A stretch of DNA of 57,444 nt. Source: Psychrobacter sp. PG1. Lineage in GTDB: Bacteria > Pseudomonadota > Gammaproteobacteria > Pseudomonadales > Moraxellaceae. The position numbers were made by a program, and so were the translations under genes. Numbering within the stretch: the stretch's first letter is position 1; every line of letters begins with the position of its first letter. The stretch is from positions 1 to 57,444 of the forward strand of contig NZ_JABUZG010000056.1 in assembly GCF_014897815.1 (NCBI RefSeq). Reading direction: 5' to 3'. The notes beneath the pieces were generated by a model. The model ran no database searches, was not told the origin of the DNA, and was given only the letters and a program-made list of their open reading frames with translations. Shown here piece by piece: positions 44,410 to 54,863 of this stretch.

Positions 44410-46569
44410 ATGGTATACCAAGGAAATCGCATCACGGTGACAATGCTAGAAGATGGCATCGCCAACATGCAGTACAACGCCGAAAATGAGAGCGTGAATA
44501 AGTTTGATGCTGAAACCAATAAGCAATTTGGTGAAGCGGTTACTGCTTTAGAAAAAGCCGATGACGTCAAAGGTTTAATCGTGACCTCAGGCAAAGGCGT
44601 ATTTATCGCTGGTGCTGACATCACAGAATTCGTTGGCTCATTTAAAAAACCAGAAAGTGAGATTAAAGATTGGGTTGTTAATATCAACGACGCCTTTAAC
44701 CGCTTTGAGGATTTGCCATTTCCAAAAGTAGCGGCTATCAATGGCGCTGCGCTTGGCGGTGGTTGTGAGATGACCTTGGTTTGTGAATATCGCGTCATGA
44801 GCGATAAAGCCATTATTGGTCTACCAGAAACCCAATTGGGTATTTTCCCAGGTTTTGGTGGTACGGTGCGTAGTACGCGTGTCATTGGTATCGACAATGC
44901 GCTTGAACTTATCGCAACTGGCACACCAAAAAAACCACTCGATGCGCTAAAACTTGGTCTCGTTGATGCAACTGTACCTGCTGATGACTTGCAAGATGCA
45001 GCGATTGATCTGGTCAAAAAATGTATCTCAGGTGAGCTTGATTGGCAAGCGAAGCGTGAAGAGAAGCTTGTCCCTGTTAAGCTAAATCAGCTTGAGCAAG
45101 CGATGGCATTTAACAGTGCAAAAGGTATGATCTTTGCAAAAGCCAATCCTAAGCAATATCCTGCGCCAGCACTGGCTATCGCTGCGATGGAAAAACACGT
45201 TAATTTACCACGTGATAAAGCGATTGAAGTAGAAGCCGCAGGTTTTGCAAAAGCGGCGAAAACCCCACAAGCAGAAAGCTTGGTTGGTTTGTTCTTGAGC
45301 GATCAGTTGGTTAAAAAATTAGCCAAGCAGCATAGCAAAAAAGCGCATGAAATCAATGAAGCGGCCGTACTAGGCGCTGGTATCATGGGTGGCGGTATCG
45401 CTTATCAAGCAGCCAGCAAAGGCTTGCCAATCATCATGAAAGACATCAAGTCTGAGCAATTAGACCTTGGTATGGGTGAAGCCAGCAAGTTACTTGGCAA
45501 AATGGTTGATCGCGGTAAAATGACCCCAGCAAAAATGGGCGAAACCTTAAGCCGTATCCGTCCTACTTTGAATTATGGCGATTTTTCTGAGACTGATATC
45601 GTTATCGAAGCCGTTGTAGAAAATCCAAATGTGAAGCGTGCGGTTCTTAAAGAAGTTGAAGGCTTAGTAAAAGACGATTGTATCCTAGCGTCAAACACCT
45701 CGACCATCTCTATTACTTTCTTGGCTGAAGCACTTGAGCGTCCAGAAAACTTCGTTGGTATGCATTTCTTTAACCCTGTACACCGTATGCCATTAGTAGA
45801 AGTTATCCGCGGTGAGAAATCATCTGAAGAAGCGATTGCGACCACTGTTGCACTAGCCTCTAAAATGGGCAAAGTACCTGTTGTGGTTAATGACTGCCCA
45901 GGTTTCTTAGTCAACCGTGTGTTGTTCCCATATTTTGGTGCCTTTGATTTGCTATTGAAGCAAGGTGCTGACTTTGCTCATGTCGATAAAGTCATGGAAA
46001 AATTCGGCTGGCCGATGGGTCCAGCTTATCTAATCGACGTAGTTGGTTTAGATACTGGTGTTCATGGCGCAGAAGTCATGGCAGAAGGTTTCCCTGACCG
46101 TATGAAGCCTGATTATAAAGGTGCGATTGAGCTTTTATATGAAAACAAACGCTTAGGTCAGAAAAACGGCGTTGGTTTCTACAAGTATGAAATGGACAAA
46201 CGCGGCAAGCCAAAGAAAGTTGCTGATGAAGCCACTTATGAGCTATTAAAAACCACGACTGATAGCGACAAGCAAACGTTTGAAGATCAAGCGATTATCG
46301 ATCGCACCATGCTAGCTTTCTGTAATGAAACTGTACGTTGCTTAGAAGACAACATCGTCAGCACGCCGTCAGAAGCGGATATGGCGATGATTATGGGCGT
46401 TGGTTTCCCGCCATTCCGCGGTGGACCTTGCCGTTATATCGACCAAATGGGTCTAGATAACTACTTGGCACTGTGTGAAAAATACGCATACCTTGGCAAA
46501 GCTTATGAAGCGCCGCAAAAAATTCGCGACATGGCAGCAGCAGGCGAGACCTTTTACGCCACCGCGTAA
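44410..46569 (+). CDS. fadB: fatty acid oxidation complex subunit alpha
   Basis: Multifunctional enzyme of beta-oxidation: enoyl-CoA hydratase, 3-hydroxyacyl-CoA dehydrogenase and isomerase activities. The crotonase-type N-terminal domain contains [32 protein letters not shown] and [18 protein letters not shown]; the NAD-binding part begins at [16 protein letters not shown] (about residue 318) and includes [17 protein letters not shown]. The length of 719 residues matches E. coli FadB closely. A perfect AAGGAG precedes the start. The thiolase subunit fadA follows after 149 bases. Confidence 0.97.
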   Translation: MVYQGNRITVTMLEDGIANMQYNAENESVNKFDAETNKQFGEAVTALEKADDVKGLIVTSGKGVFIAGADITEFVGSFKKPESEIKDWVVNINDAFNRFEDLPFPKVAAINGAALGGGCEMTLVCEYRVMSDKAIIGLPETQLGIFPGFGGTVRSTRVIGIDNALELIATGTPKKPLDALKLGLVDATVPADDLQDAAIDLVKKCISGELDWQAKREEKLVPVKLNQLEQAMAFNSAKGMIFAKANPKQYPAPALAIAAMEKHVNLPRDKAIEVEAAGFAKAAKTPQAESLVGLFLSDQLVKKLAKQHSKKAHEINEAAVLGAGIMGGGIAYQAASKGLPIIMKDIKSEQLDLGMGEASKLLGKMVDRGKMTPAKMGETLSRIRPTLNYGDFSETDIVIEAVVENPNVKRAVLKEVEGLVKDDCILASNTSTISITFLAEALERPENFVGMHFFNPVHRMPLVEVIRGEKSSEEAIATTVALASKMGKVPVVVNDCPGFLVNRVLFPYFGAFDLLLKQGADFAHVDKVMEKFGWPMGPAYLIDVVGLDTGVHGAEVMAEGFPDRMKPDYKGAIELLYENKRLGQKNGVGFYKYEMDKRGKPKKVADEATYELLKTTTDSDKQTFEDQAIIDRTMLAFCNETVRCLEDNIVSTPSEADMAMIMGVGFPPFRGGPCRYIDQMGLDNYLALCEKYAYLGKAYEAPQKIRDMAAAGETFYATA

Positions 46570-46667
46570 TGGGCAGTCATTACTAGGATGAAGTGCAGTA
46601 CACAAGCTCGATAAGATTACTGGTGATTTATTTATTATCAATGATCTTAATTTTCTAAATTAGATAA

Positions 46668-47891
<1,224 letters not shown>

Positions 47892-47974
47892 TTTTTATCT
47901 AATCTCCAAATAGCAGTAAATATTAATAAAGCTGATATTTGTCGATTAAATTTGTACTAATGTCTTGTAAAATG

Positions 47975-48009
47975 AGCGTCTCTCACTTAATGTTGGAGGC
48001 GCTTTTTTT
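47975..48009 (+). terminator. terminator of fadBA
   Basis: AGCGTCTC (47975-47982) pairs with GAGGCGCT (47996-48003, one G-U pair) and is followed by seven T. Confidence 0.83.
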
Positions 48010-48043
48010 GGTTTAAGTCATAGTAATGAAAGGTAGAGTATAA

Positions 48044-48973
48044 ATGGCACATCATAAATCGTCAGATAAGAGGCGCTTAGATTTAGAGGTGTTTAAGTTA
48101 AAAATGCGCTATATCTTTCTTCCTTTTTTAGGTTTTAGTATTGGCGCCATTTTATTCTACAACATCATAAGATGGATGTTGGACATCTGTCTAGGGATAT
48201 GGCCTCTAAAAGATACGGTCTGGAACTTAATTATCCCAATAATTATCAGTGTTATTTTAGTGCTTGTCATAATGCGATCAAGGATTAGACTGCTACGATT
48301 TGAATTATTTGATGATAATAGCGCTAATGTATTTTACATGGTGATGATACTTGCTTTATTTCCGCCTATATCAATCAGTCAAGCTTACTTATATGAAGCA
48401 GCATATGACATTATTGATATAAGTAATATAAGTGATATTAAATTATATCCAAAACAAAAATACTTCCAATTTGATAATAAAAGTATTGAGAAACAAGGGG
48501 TTGTTTCTTACTTCAATACTAGGGAGATGGGGAAATCTAGACAAGAGTTAAAAATATACTTATATTTTGCCACTCCTTTTTATGGAGATAAAGATATCTG
48601 GTGGGGACAGGCTTTTACTAAGGTTATTGATAATGATCTTGAAGAAAAAGAGAAAGTTCAACAAATAGAAAATTTTAAAAGGATTTCTAGACAACAATAT
48701 GCAAATGAAGAGATATCTACTGCTGATTATTTTGAAAAATTGCAAAACTCAGATACTAAGTATGGTTATTTAGAAGCGATTAGATTGTCAGGTCAGCAAC
48801 ATATTAATGACCCAATAATACTTGTATCTCAGTTGAGCACACTTAACGAAAAAGCAGATAAAGAGTTAGCAAAATTCTTTAGATTTTTTATCATTGGAAT
48901 GTTTATTTGCTTACTATTAGTCTTAAAAGCAACGATTGATAAAAAAGCATTTCAACAGTTTAAGTTACGCTAG
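48044..48973 (+). CDS. membrane protein, paralogue of the N-terminal part of the next gene
   Basis: I do not recognise a named family. The 309-residue protein has three hydrophobic segments in the N-terminal third (about residues 25-48, 60-80 and 95-112), a ~160-residue soluble part likely facing the periplasm, and a final segment (about 280-300). It aligns along its length with residues ~40-315 of the next protein (shared FLPFLGFSI/FLPYLGLSI, PLKD/PLKE, and the pair DIKLYPKQKYFQFDN / DIRHYPKQKYFKVDN). The coding DNA is AT-rich. AAAGG precedes the ATG, and only 17 bases separate it from its paralogue. Confidence 0.78.
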   Translation: MAHHKSSDKRRLDLEVFKLKMRYIFLPFLGFSIGAILFYNIIRWMLDICLGIWPLKDTVWNLIIPIIISVILVLVIMRSRIRLLRFELFDDNSANVFYMVMILALFPPISISQAYLYEAAYDIIDISNISDIKLYPKQKYFQFDNKSIEKQGVVSYFNTREMGKSRQELKIYLYFATPFYGDKDIWWGQAFTKVIDNDLEEKEKVQQIENFKRISRQQYANEEISTADYFEKLQNSDTKYGYLEAIRLSGQQHINDPIILVSQLSTLNEKADKELAKFFRFFIIGMFICLLLVLKATIDKKAFQQFKLR

Positions 48974-48990
48974 ATTTGTGGTGATAGGGC

Positions 48991-50709
48991 ATGGATAATA
49001 ACAAGCGAAGCCAGTATAGGTATAAGAATAAAAATAGAAGCAGAAACAGGAATAGAGTAAGCAAAAGGGATAAACAGAAGCGAATACAAAGCCTAAGCGC
49101 TAAAGAATCGATCAAGCTAAAACTAAAGCAAGTATTCTTGCCATATTTAGGTCTTAGTATCCTGACTATTCTACTTTTCGGTACTTTACGTTGGTTACTA
49201 GATATTTATCTAGATATTCTACCTCTAAAGGAATGCTATTGGGATTTTGGTATTCCTTTTCTCTTATCTGTTTTAGTTATTAGTATTTGGATGTGGCCGA
49301 GGTATGAGCTTCTGACTTTAAAGTGGGTTAAGCGTAGTAGTTCAGGCTACTTTTTTATAACGATGGTTTTAGCATTAGTGATACCGCTCGTTCTCAGCCA
49401 AAACTATTTGTCCAAAGCGGCTTACAAGGTCATTGAAGTAAATAGCTTGAATGATATTCGTCATTATCCAAAGCAAAAGTATTTCAAGGTGGATAATTTT
49501 GAGCCACTCAAATCAGAGCAGGTTTCTTATATAGAAACACAAGTAGTAAGTGGACGATATTTTGACTCAACATTGCATATTGATTATTACATTGCGACGC
49601 CATTTATAGCCGCTGATAATATTTGGCTAGGTTCTAGCTACCACACGAAATACGATAATCGTGCAGACCAAAGTATTAAAGACAGTCAATATTCAGCATT
49701 TATTAACGACTCGCGCCATAAGTACGAAGCCAAAGACCTCTCTAATATCAGCTACTTTAAGAAACTTAAATCATCAAATAGCAGAAATGCTTACTTACAC
49801 ACGATTTCTACGGCTAATAGGCAATCTAATTTGCCACCCTTGGTATTGATGCCTGAAACAGGATCACTTGCTGATAGCTTAGATCGTGATTTTTTTTGGG
49901 GATTTGGTTCATTTTTTATTGGTATGGTGCTGTGTTTGTTGCTCGTTCTCGCAGCAGAATTTGATAGTCAAGAAAAGAAAAGTACGCAAAAACATATACA
50001 AAAGCGAAAACATATACAAAAACAAAAGCCCGTAAAAAAACGAGCACCAGTAAGTGATGTATCAAAGAGCCTAGTAGTTTGGTTTAGAAGTAATAAAGAG
50101 CGACCTGCGACGTTAATGTTAATACTGACCTGTATAGGTGCATTTATACTGACCGTATTCATGGGTATGGATATCATTGACCCTTTATCTAGACAGGTAA
50201 ATAGTGTAGGTGGGTTGACGATGGACGCGCTGCAAGCAGGTAAGTATTGGCGGGTGGTCACAGCACTTTTTGTACATGCAGGAATTATGCATTTAGTAAT
50301 GAGTCTGGGGATGCTTTTTGCGACAGGTTATATTTTGGAAAAGGTATTGGGTCCTATACGTTTTACGATTGCGTTTTTTATATGTGGTATTTTCGCTAAT
50401 GTTTTAGGGGTGCTATGTTTTGATATGGACATGGCAGGTGTTTGGGGTGCTACATTTGGCTTGTTCGGTATCGCGATACCGTTGGTGGCCTTTAAGATTT
50501 TTAATAAAAAATATCGAGAGCTATTCGGCGGTACTATCGCTGCGATATTAATCATTACTGTAACCAGCATGTTCTTTGCATTTATAAACACGCTCAGTTA
50601 TATGGTGTATTATCTTTTAACCTTGTGTTTTGGTATTGTTTTCGGTGTGGTCATAGTCATGACTCAAAAACAGTCGTTATTAAGGAATGCTAGACGCCAT
50701 AATATATAG
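48991..50709 (+). CDS. membrane protein with C-terminal rhomboid-like domain lacking catalytic residues
   Basis: A 572-residue membrane protein. A basic N terminus (residues 1-45, Arg/Lys/Asn-rich) leads into a domain matching the preceding gene (about residues 45-325), then a very basic linker (about 328-355), then a rhomboid domain (about 365-560: GKYWRVVTALFVHAGIMHLVM, LEKVLGPIRFTIAFFICG). In that domain the catalytic GxSG is GVWG (Trp485 in place of Ser), the HxxxN pair has Ser for Asn, and the final-helix His is absent. It should therefore be a non-cleaving rhomboid pseudoprotease, a class known to bind membrane clients. It and its paralogue form an AT-rich pair. Confidence 0.82.
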   Translation: MDNNKRSQYRYKNKNRSRNRNRVSKRDKQKRIQSLSAKESIKLKLKQVFLPYLGLSILTILLFGTLRWLLDIYLDILPLKECYWDFGIPFLLSVLVISIWMWPRYELLTLKWVKRSSSGYFFITMVLALVIPLVLSQNYLSKAAYKVIEVNSLNDIRHYPKQKYFKVDNFEPLKSEQVSYIETQVVSGRYFDSTLHIDYYIATPFIAADNIWLGSSYHTKYDNRADQSIKDSQYSAFINDSRHKYEAKDLSNISYFKKLKSSNSRNAYLHTISTANRQSNLPPLVLMPETGSLADSLDRDFFWGFGSFFIGMVLCLLLVLAAEFDSQEKKSTQKHIQKRKHIQKQKPVKKRAPVSDVSKSLVVWFRSNKERPATLMLILTCIGAFILTVFMGMDIIDPLSRQVNSVGGLTMDALQAGKYWRVVTALFVHAGIMHLVMSLGMLFATGYILEKVLGPIRFTIAFFICGIFANVLGVLCFDMDMAGVWGATFGLFGIAIPLVAFKIFNKKYRELFGGTIAAILIITVTSMFFAFINTLSYMVYYLLTLCFGIVFGVVIVMTQKQSLLRNARRHNI

Positions 50710-50911
50710 TTATTGGCTACTCTTCATTAAGAAACTATATCAAGCAGTATGAATCAAACGTGATGAATTGTTATTAATCATTATTAGAGACTATCTCCAT
50801 TGACGCCCTCAGCAAACTATGACTAAATAACAGTAAGGCTAGTAAAGACAATATCAATGATAAAATTAACATAGCCTTTAACAATAAAGTCAGCCGTACA
50901 AGGAGTGTGCC

Positions 50912-51487
50912 ATGTCTACTATGATTACCGATCGTACCTATCGAATCGCTCGCGAAAATACCCAAGCGATGATAATCGATGTTCAAGAACGCTTAACACC
51001 GCATATTTATGACCATGAAAACATCGTCAAAAAAACAGTGACGCTTATTAAAGGTTTACAAGCACTGAATATTCCTATCATGCTCAATGAACAGTATAAA
51101 AAAGGGCTCGGCGATACGCTACCTGAAATACGCGAGGTATTAGAAGGCGATAACGCCAAAAGCTTTGAAAAGGTCACTTTTAGCGCTTGTGATAATGATG
51201 ATTCGTGGCATTATTTAGCGCAGCAAAATCGAAGTATTGTTTTGCTATTTGGCGTAGAGACACATGTCTGCGTACTACAAACAGCGCTTGATTTGCTAGA
51301 TAATGGTATGCAGCCGGTTATTATTGGTGATGCGGTCGGCTCACGCTTCCCATATGATAAAAAGCAAGCGATTCGCCGTATTCGCCGTGCTGGTGGCGTG
51401 ATTACCACGGTTGAAACCATTCTGTTTGAGCTTTGCCGTAGTAGTCAAGACCCAGCGTTTAAAACCATCAGTAACTTGATTAAATAG
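50912..51487 (+). CDS. isochorismatase-family hydrolase
   Basis: A 191-residue hydrolase of the isochorismatase/nicotinamidase superfamily. The catalytic triad is visible as Asp23 (MIIDVQERL), Lys87 (SFEKVTFSA) and Cys120 (GVETHVCVLQT). The GDAVGSR block after it resembles YcaC-type and related small hydrolases. The natural substrate is not known. AAGGAG precedes the ATG. It is a single gene ended by a terminator. Confidence 0.9.
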   Translation: MSTMITDRTYRIARENTQAMIIDVQERLTPHIYDHENIVKKTVTLIKGLQALNIPIMLNEQYKKGLGDTLPEIREVLEGDNAKSFEKVTFSACDNDDSWHYLAQQNRSIVLLFGVETHVCVLQTALDLLDNGMQPVIIGDAVGSRFPYDKKQAIRRIRRAGGVITTVETILFELCRSSQDPAFKTISNLIK

Positions 51488-51510
51488 TTATTTTATTCAA
51501 GATAGAACCG

Positions 51511-51541
51511 ATAGCGCTTACTCACATAAGCGCTATTTTTT
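51511..51541 (+). terminator. terminator of the isochorismatase-family gene
   Basis: ATAGCGCTTA and TAAGCGCTAT form a perfect 10-bp stem with a 6-base loop followed by six T. Confidence 0.92.
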
Positions 51542-51667
51542 ATAGTGGTGTTCATTAGCTATAGGTTGGCATGCGCTTTTATAGCGCTCATAAAATGTAT
51601 AATAATTGCTTATGCGTAAAGATAAAATGAAGCGCTATATCTTCGTAGAAAAATTAAGAGAAAATTT

Positions 51668-52297
51668 ATGCCATCAACCAAACCCTTTTTATTAACCAAC
51701 CCAACGCTTGCCTCAAACATTGATATAGATCATGTCACTCATTTCTTATTAGAGCTTGATGCGCTTAAACGTATCAATCGTCGTAGCTATGTGACGCATA
51801 CCACACGCAAAGAAACCTCTGCCGAACATTCATGGCATTTAGCCATGGCGTGCTGGTCTATCGCTGAACAGTTTGAGCTAGATGTCAATCATGAAAAGCT
51901 ACTCAAGATGGCATTGGTACATGACTTGGGTGAGATTGACGCTGGCGATACGTTTTTATTCGCAAACAGTCGTAGCGAGGCGCACATTGAAGAACGTGCG
52001 GGCATTGCTCGATTGCAAGCTGAGCGTGGCAATGGCATCATGGATTTAAATGAGATTTGGGAAGAGCAGGAGACGGGTAGCAGCAATGAAAGTCAGCTGC
52101 TCAGAGTGGTTGACCGCTTATTGCCGTTTTTACTCAATCTCAATACTGAGGGGGAAACGTGGATTGATGCTAACATCACGCGTTCGCAAGTGACTGCGGC
52201 ACTTGCTTTTATCAAAGACAGCTTTCCTCCCATTCATGATTGGCTATCAAAAAATATCGACTATGCGACCCAGCAAGGATGGTTGGTTGATGCTTAA
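51668..52297 (+). CDS. HD domain-containing phosphohydrolase (YfbR-like)
   Basis: A 209-residue protein with an HD metal-dependent phosphohydrolase domain. The metal-binding residues are in EHSWHLAMACW and LVHDLGEIDAGDTF. The sequence resembles the HD-type 5'-deoxynucleotidases and related small phosphohydrolases (PF13023-like). It would act on a nucleotide or a phosphorylated metabolite in the cytoplasm; the substrate is unknown. The start has only a weak AGAG upstream. A TATAAT about 65 bases upstream is a possible -10. Confidence 0.87.
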   Translation: MPSTKPFLLTNPTLASNIDIDHVTHFLLELDALKRINRRSYVTHTTRKETSAEHSWHLAMACWSIAEQFELDVNHEKLLKMALVHDLGEIDAGDTFLFANSRSEAHIEERAGIARLQAERGNGIMDLNEIWEEQETGSSNESQLLRVVDRLLPFLLNLNTEGETWIDANITRSQVTAALAFIKDSFPPIHDWLSKNIDYATQQGWLVDA

Positions 52298-52412
52298 ATA
52301 GAGCCGTTATTTTGCCGTTTACATGTTTGCAAATATTCATCTTTTTCAACTAGTAAAGCATTTAGAATTAGCTAAATGAGCGATTAAGTACATCATATAG
52401 AGAGATTATTAA

Positions 52413-53018
52413 ATGAGAGTCACTGGCACTTATAAGGTTTTTGCTAAATCGCTCGTCTTTGTTAGCCTATTAACTTTGGCGCAACTAACGCAGGCCGCCG
52501 CACCTATTAGTAATGGTGATAAACTGGCGCACGATGCCAAAAAACAGATCGGCATTACCACCAGCTATGATCCTACTTACCGCAAGTTGGATTTTCCGCG
52601 TGGTGATGTACCGATAGAAACTGGCGTCTGTACCGATGTTATCGTCCGTGCTTATCGCTTGCAAAATATAGATCTACAGCAATTAGTCAACCATGATATG
52701 AAGTCAAATTGGTCGGCTTATCCAAAGACTTGGGGGCTCAAATCAACCGATAAAAATATCGACCATCGCCGAGTGCCCAATCTTGAAGTGTTTTTTGCGC
52801 GTCACGCAAAGACATTATCGACGACTGATAAAGCCAGTTTTCAAGCAGGGGATGTGGTGACGTGGCGCCTACCGAATGGCAATTTGCCGCATACAGGTAT
52901 CGTCTCCGATAAAGTCGCTGTGGATGGTACACCGCTGATTATTCACAATATCGGACGCGGTACGCAAGAAGAAAACATCTTATTTGCTTATCCTATTCTC
53001 AAGCACTTTCGTTATTAA
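52413..53018 (+). CDS. DUF1287 domain-containing exported protein
   Basis: A 201-residue protein with a Sec signal (cleavage near TQAAA, about residue 30). The mature part matches DUF1287: DPTYRKLDFPRGDVP, GVCTDVIVRAYR (with the conserved Cys), HRRVPNLEVFFARH and GDVVTWRLPNGNLPHTGIVSD. The Cys-plus-His pattern suggests an NlpC/P60-like papain fold acting in the periplasm, but the role is unproven. The gene stands alone. Confidence 0.88.
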   Translation: MRVTGTYKVFAKSLVFVSLLTLAQLTQAAAPISNGDKLAHDAKKQIGITTSYDPTYRKLDFPRGDVPIETGVCTDVIVRAYRLQNIDLQQLVNHDMKSNWSAYPKTWGLKSTDKNIDHRRVPNLEVFFARHAKTLSTTDKASFQAGDVVTWRLPNGNLPHTGIVSDKVAVDGTPLIIHNIGRGTQEENILFAYPILKHFRY

Positions 53019-53037
53019 CTACTTTCATTATTAACTA

Positions 53038-53207
53038 GGGTGTGTCATCAATTAGATTGTGAGGCTTAAAATGAGAAAAATTGTAGATAAACAAGGAAGA
53101 AATTGCCGTTAATATGAACATATTGACAAAATTTCTGACGATGTTTAGCAAAATTTAGCCATTTTAAGACCACTAAATGTATTCATGTGCTAATTGATGA
53201 CACGCCC
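53038..53207. repeat. 170-bp MITE-like element, copy 2
   Basis: It runs from GGGTGTGTCATCAATTAG to CTAATTGATGACACGCCC, an 18-bp terminal inverted repeat with a single mismatch, flanked by TA on both sides (53036-53037 and 53208-53209). The interior matches the reverse complement of copy 1 (26357-26526). It encodes nothing. The terminal sequence suggests mobilisation by an IS with GGGCGTGTC-type ends; no such IS is in this window. Confidence 0.85.
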
Positions 53208-53239
53208 TAATATGTTGCGATGAGATAATTACCCACAAT

Positions 53240-53285
53240 AAAAAGCTCAGTTCAACATAGATTAGGATGCTGAACTGAGCTTTTT
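53240..53285 (-). terminator. terminator of psd
   Basis: AAAAGCTCAGTTCA (53241-53254) pairs with TGAACTGAGCTTTT (53271-53284); on the minus strand the T-run follows the stem. It is A/T-tailed on both sides and could also serve the plus strand. Confidence 0.88.
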
Positions 53286-53305
53286 TGAGTCGTTAAATCG
53301 CTCGT

Positions 53306-54142
53306 CTAAGGAGTGTTAGCGACACCCACTAACTGTCCCATTTTCACCACACTATCGGCTTTCATACTGTCTTGCCAATCGGCTTTTGCGCCTTTTGGTA
53401 AAATAACAATTGCGGTTGAGCCTAAATAAAAACGTCCCAGCTCATCGCCTTTTTCAAAGCTCATATTGTGCTCAGCTTCTTGAATATCATCAGTGCGGGC
53501 AATTTTACCAGTTGCCACCGTTTCGATACCAGCGACAATCATCGCCCCAACCATCACCACCGCTGCTTTGCCATATTCTGTATCAAACAGACAAACCAAG
53601 CGTTCATTACGCGCAAATAAGTCCGGCACGTTCGCCGCCGTAGTATTGTTGACCGAAAACAGCGTACCCGGTACATAACGGGTTTTGGTCAGAGTACCGG
53701 CGAAGGGCATATGTACACGGTGATAGTTACTGGGCGCAAGATAAACCGTTGCAAAACTCCCATCCGCAAAATAGCGCCCATCTTCACTGTCAGCAAGCAG
53801 TTGACCAACGTCATAATAGCGACCTTTTGCTTGGAGCAATTTATGGTCGTCAATTTGACCCAACTGCGAGATAATACCATCGGCAGGACTGACGATACCA
53901 TGAGGCGTCATGTCGATAGGGCGCGCGTCTTCTTTTAGCTCACGAGTAAAAAAATCATTAAAGCTCTCATAGGCGTTGAGACTTTGGCGCTCATACTCGT
54001 CCAAGCTGACGTTATAGGCTTTAGCAAAGCTGCGGATAAACGTGCGTTTAACATAAGGATGGCGGCTAGCGGCTAGACGCCCAGCAACTTTACTCAGTTG
54101 CTGCTGCGGGACAAGCTGTTGTAAAGTAGTGAATACATTCAT
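53306..54142 (-). CDS. psd: phosphatidylserine decarboxylase proenzyme
   Basis: Makes phosphatidylethanolamine at the inner membrane. The proenzyme cleaves itself at the LGST motif (Gly-Ser at about residues 241-242), leaving a pyruvoyl cofactor on the small subunit. Other marks are FFTRELKEDARPID, SPADGIISQLG with the catalytic Asp, and YLAPSNYHRVHMPFAG with the catalytic His. The start at 54142 (MNVFTTLQQL) gives 278 residues, normal for the family; a TTG at 54187 would extend it by 15 residues without support. It is divergent from dtd. Confidence 0.95.
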   Translation of the reverse strand: MNVFTTLQQLVPQQQLSKVAGRLAASRHPYVKRTFIRSFAKAYNVSLDEYERQSLNAYESFNDFFTRELKEDARPIDMTPHGIVSPADGIISQLGQIDDHKLLQAKGRYYDVGQLLADSEDGRYFADGSFATVYLAPSNYHRVHMPFAGTLTKTRYVPGTLFSVNNTTAANVPDLFARNERLVCLFDTEYGKAAVVMVGAMIVAGIETVATGKIARTDDIQEAEHNMSFEKGDELGRFYLGSTAIVILPKGAKADWQDSMKADSVVKMGQLVGVANTP

Positions 54143-54254
54143 AATGAGGCTACCAAAATAGGGTGTGATGTAATAATTAATAAGCAAGAGAATGGCCGTA
54201 TTTTATCATGGACGGCGTATTATTGTATGGGCATAATTGGTAAGGAATCCGTAA

Positions 54255-54707
54255 ATGAAAGCACTTATACAGCGCGTACGCCGTGCTAGTGTTACCGTCG
54301 ATGCGCAGTGTGTTGGTACGATTGAGCAAGGCATATTGGCTTATATTGGTTTGGGGCCTGTTGACGACCTAACAAGCGCCCAGCGCATGGTGGATAAAAT
54401 CCTCACCTATCGTATTTTTGATAATGATGATCCTGCCAAGTACGGCAAACTGGATAAAAACGTCCAGCAAGTTGGTGGCGGACTGTTATTGGTATCACAG
54501 TTTACGCTAATGGCAAAAACAGACAAGGGTCGTCGCCCTGACTTTGGTGGTGCGATGGCACCTGATGCGGCGCAAGCATTGTTTGCGCAATTGGTCGCCT
54601 ATGCCAAGATACAACATACCGATGTGGCCACTGGTCAGTTTGGCGCTAATATGCAAGTGTCGAGCGTCAATGACGGGCCATTGAATTTCTTGTTAGAAGT
54701 GAATTGA
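54255..54707 (+). CDS. dtd: D-aminoacyl-tRNA deacylase
   Basis: Removes D-amino acids (and glycine from tRNA-Ala) from mischarged tRNA. The 150-residue protein has MKALIQRVRRASVTVD at the N terminus, LLLVSQFTLMAKTDKGRRPDF in the middle and the C-terminal NDGPLNFLLEV block that replaces the more common NDGPVT pattern. The ATG is preceded by AAGGA. It lies upstream of phoB with 156 bases between. Confidence 0.95.
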   Translation: MKALIQRVRRASVTVDAQCVGTIEQGILAYIGLGPVDDLTSAQRMVDKILTYRIFDNDDPAKYGKLDKNVQQVGGGLLLVSQFTLMAKTDKGRRPDFGGAMAPDAAQALFAQLVAYAKIQHTDVATGQFGANMQVSSVNDGPLNFLLEVN

Positions 54708-54757
54708 GTAAACTAAGCATTAGCCGTCACGAGACCTATAAACCGCTTAAAAGTTGA

Positions 54758-54775
54758 ATTTCATTAAACTGTCAT
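54758..54775 (+). promoter_or_regulatory. probable Pho box of phoB
   Basis: ATTTCAT, TAAA, CTGTCAT: two 7-base half-sites with a 4-base spacer, the geometry of the PhoB operator; the second half is a perfect CTGTCAT and the first matches 5 of 7. It lies about 90 bases before phoB, with a TTAATA -10-like hexamer downstream at the right distance. It suggests phosphate-responsive autoregulation of phoBR. Confidence 0.68.
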
Positions 54776-54801
54776 AATTACCCCGTTTAATAGAGAGCAG
54801 C

Positions 54802-54825
54802 AGGCGAGCATTTATCGCCTTTTTT
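54802..54825 (+). terminator. terminator-like hairpin in the phoB leader
   Basis: AGGCGA and TCGCCT form a 6-bp stem with a 7-base loop, followed by T6. It lies downstream of the Pho box and upstream of the phoB start. It may only end dtd transcripts, or attenuate the Pho-box promoter. Confidence 0.62.
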
Positions 54826-54863
54826 GTCAGCCAAATGTTGTCCTCTAACACTGAGAATGCCGT

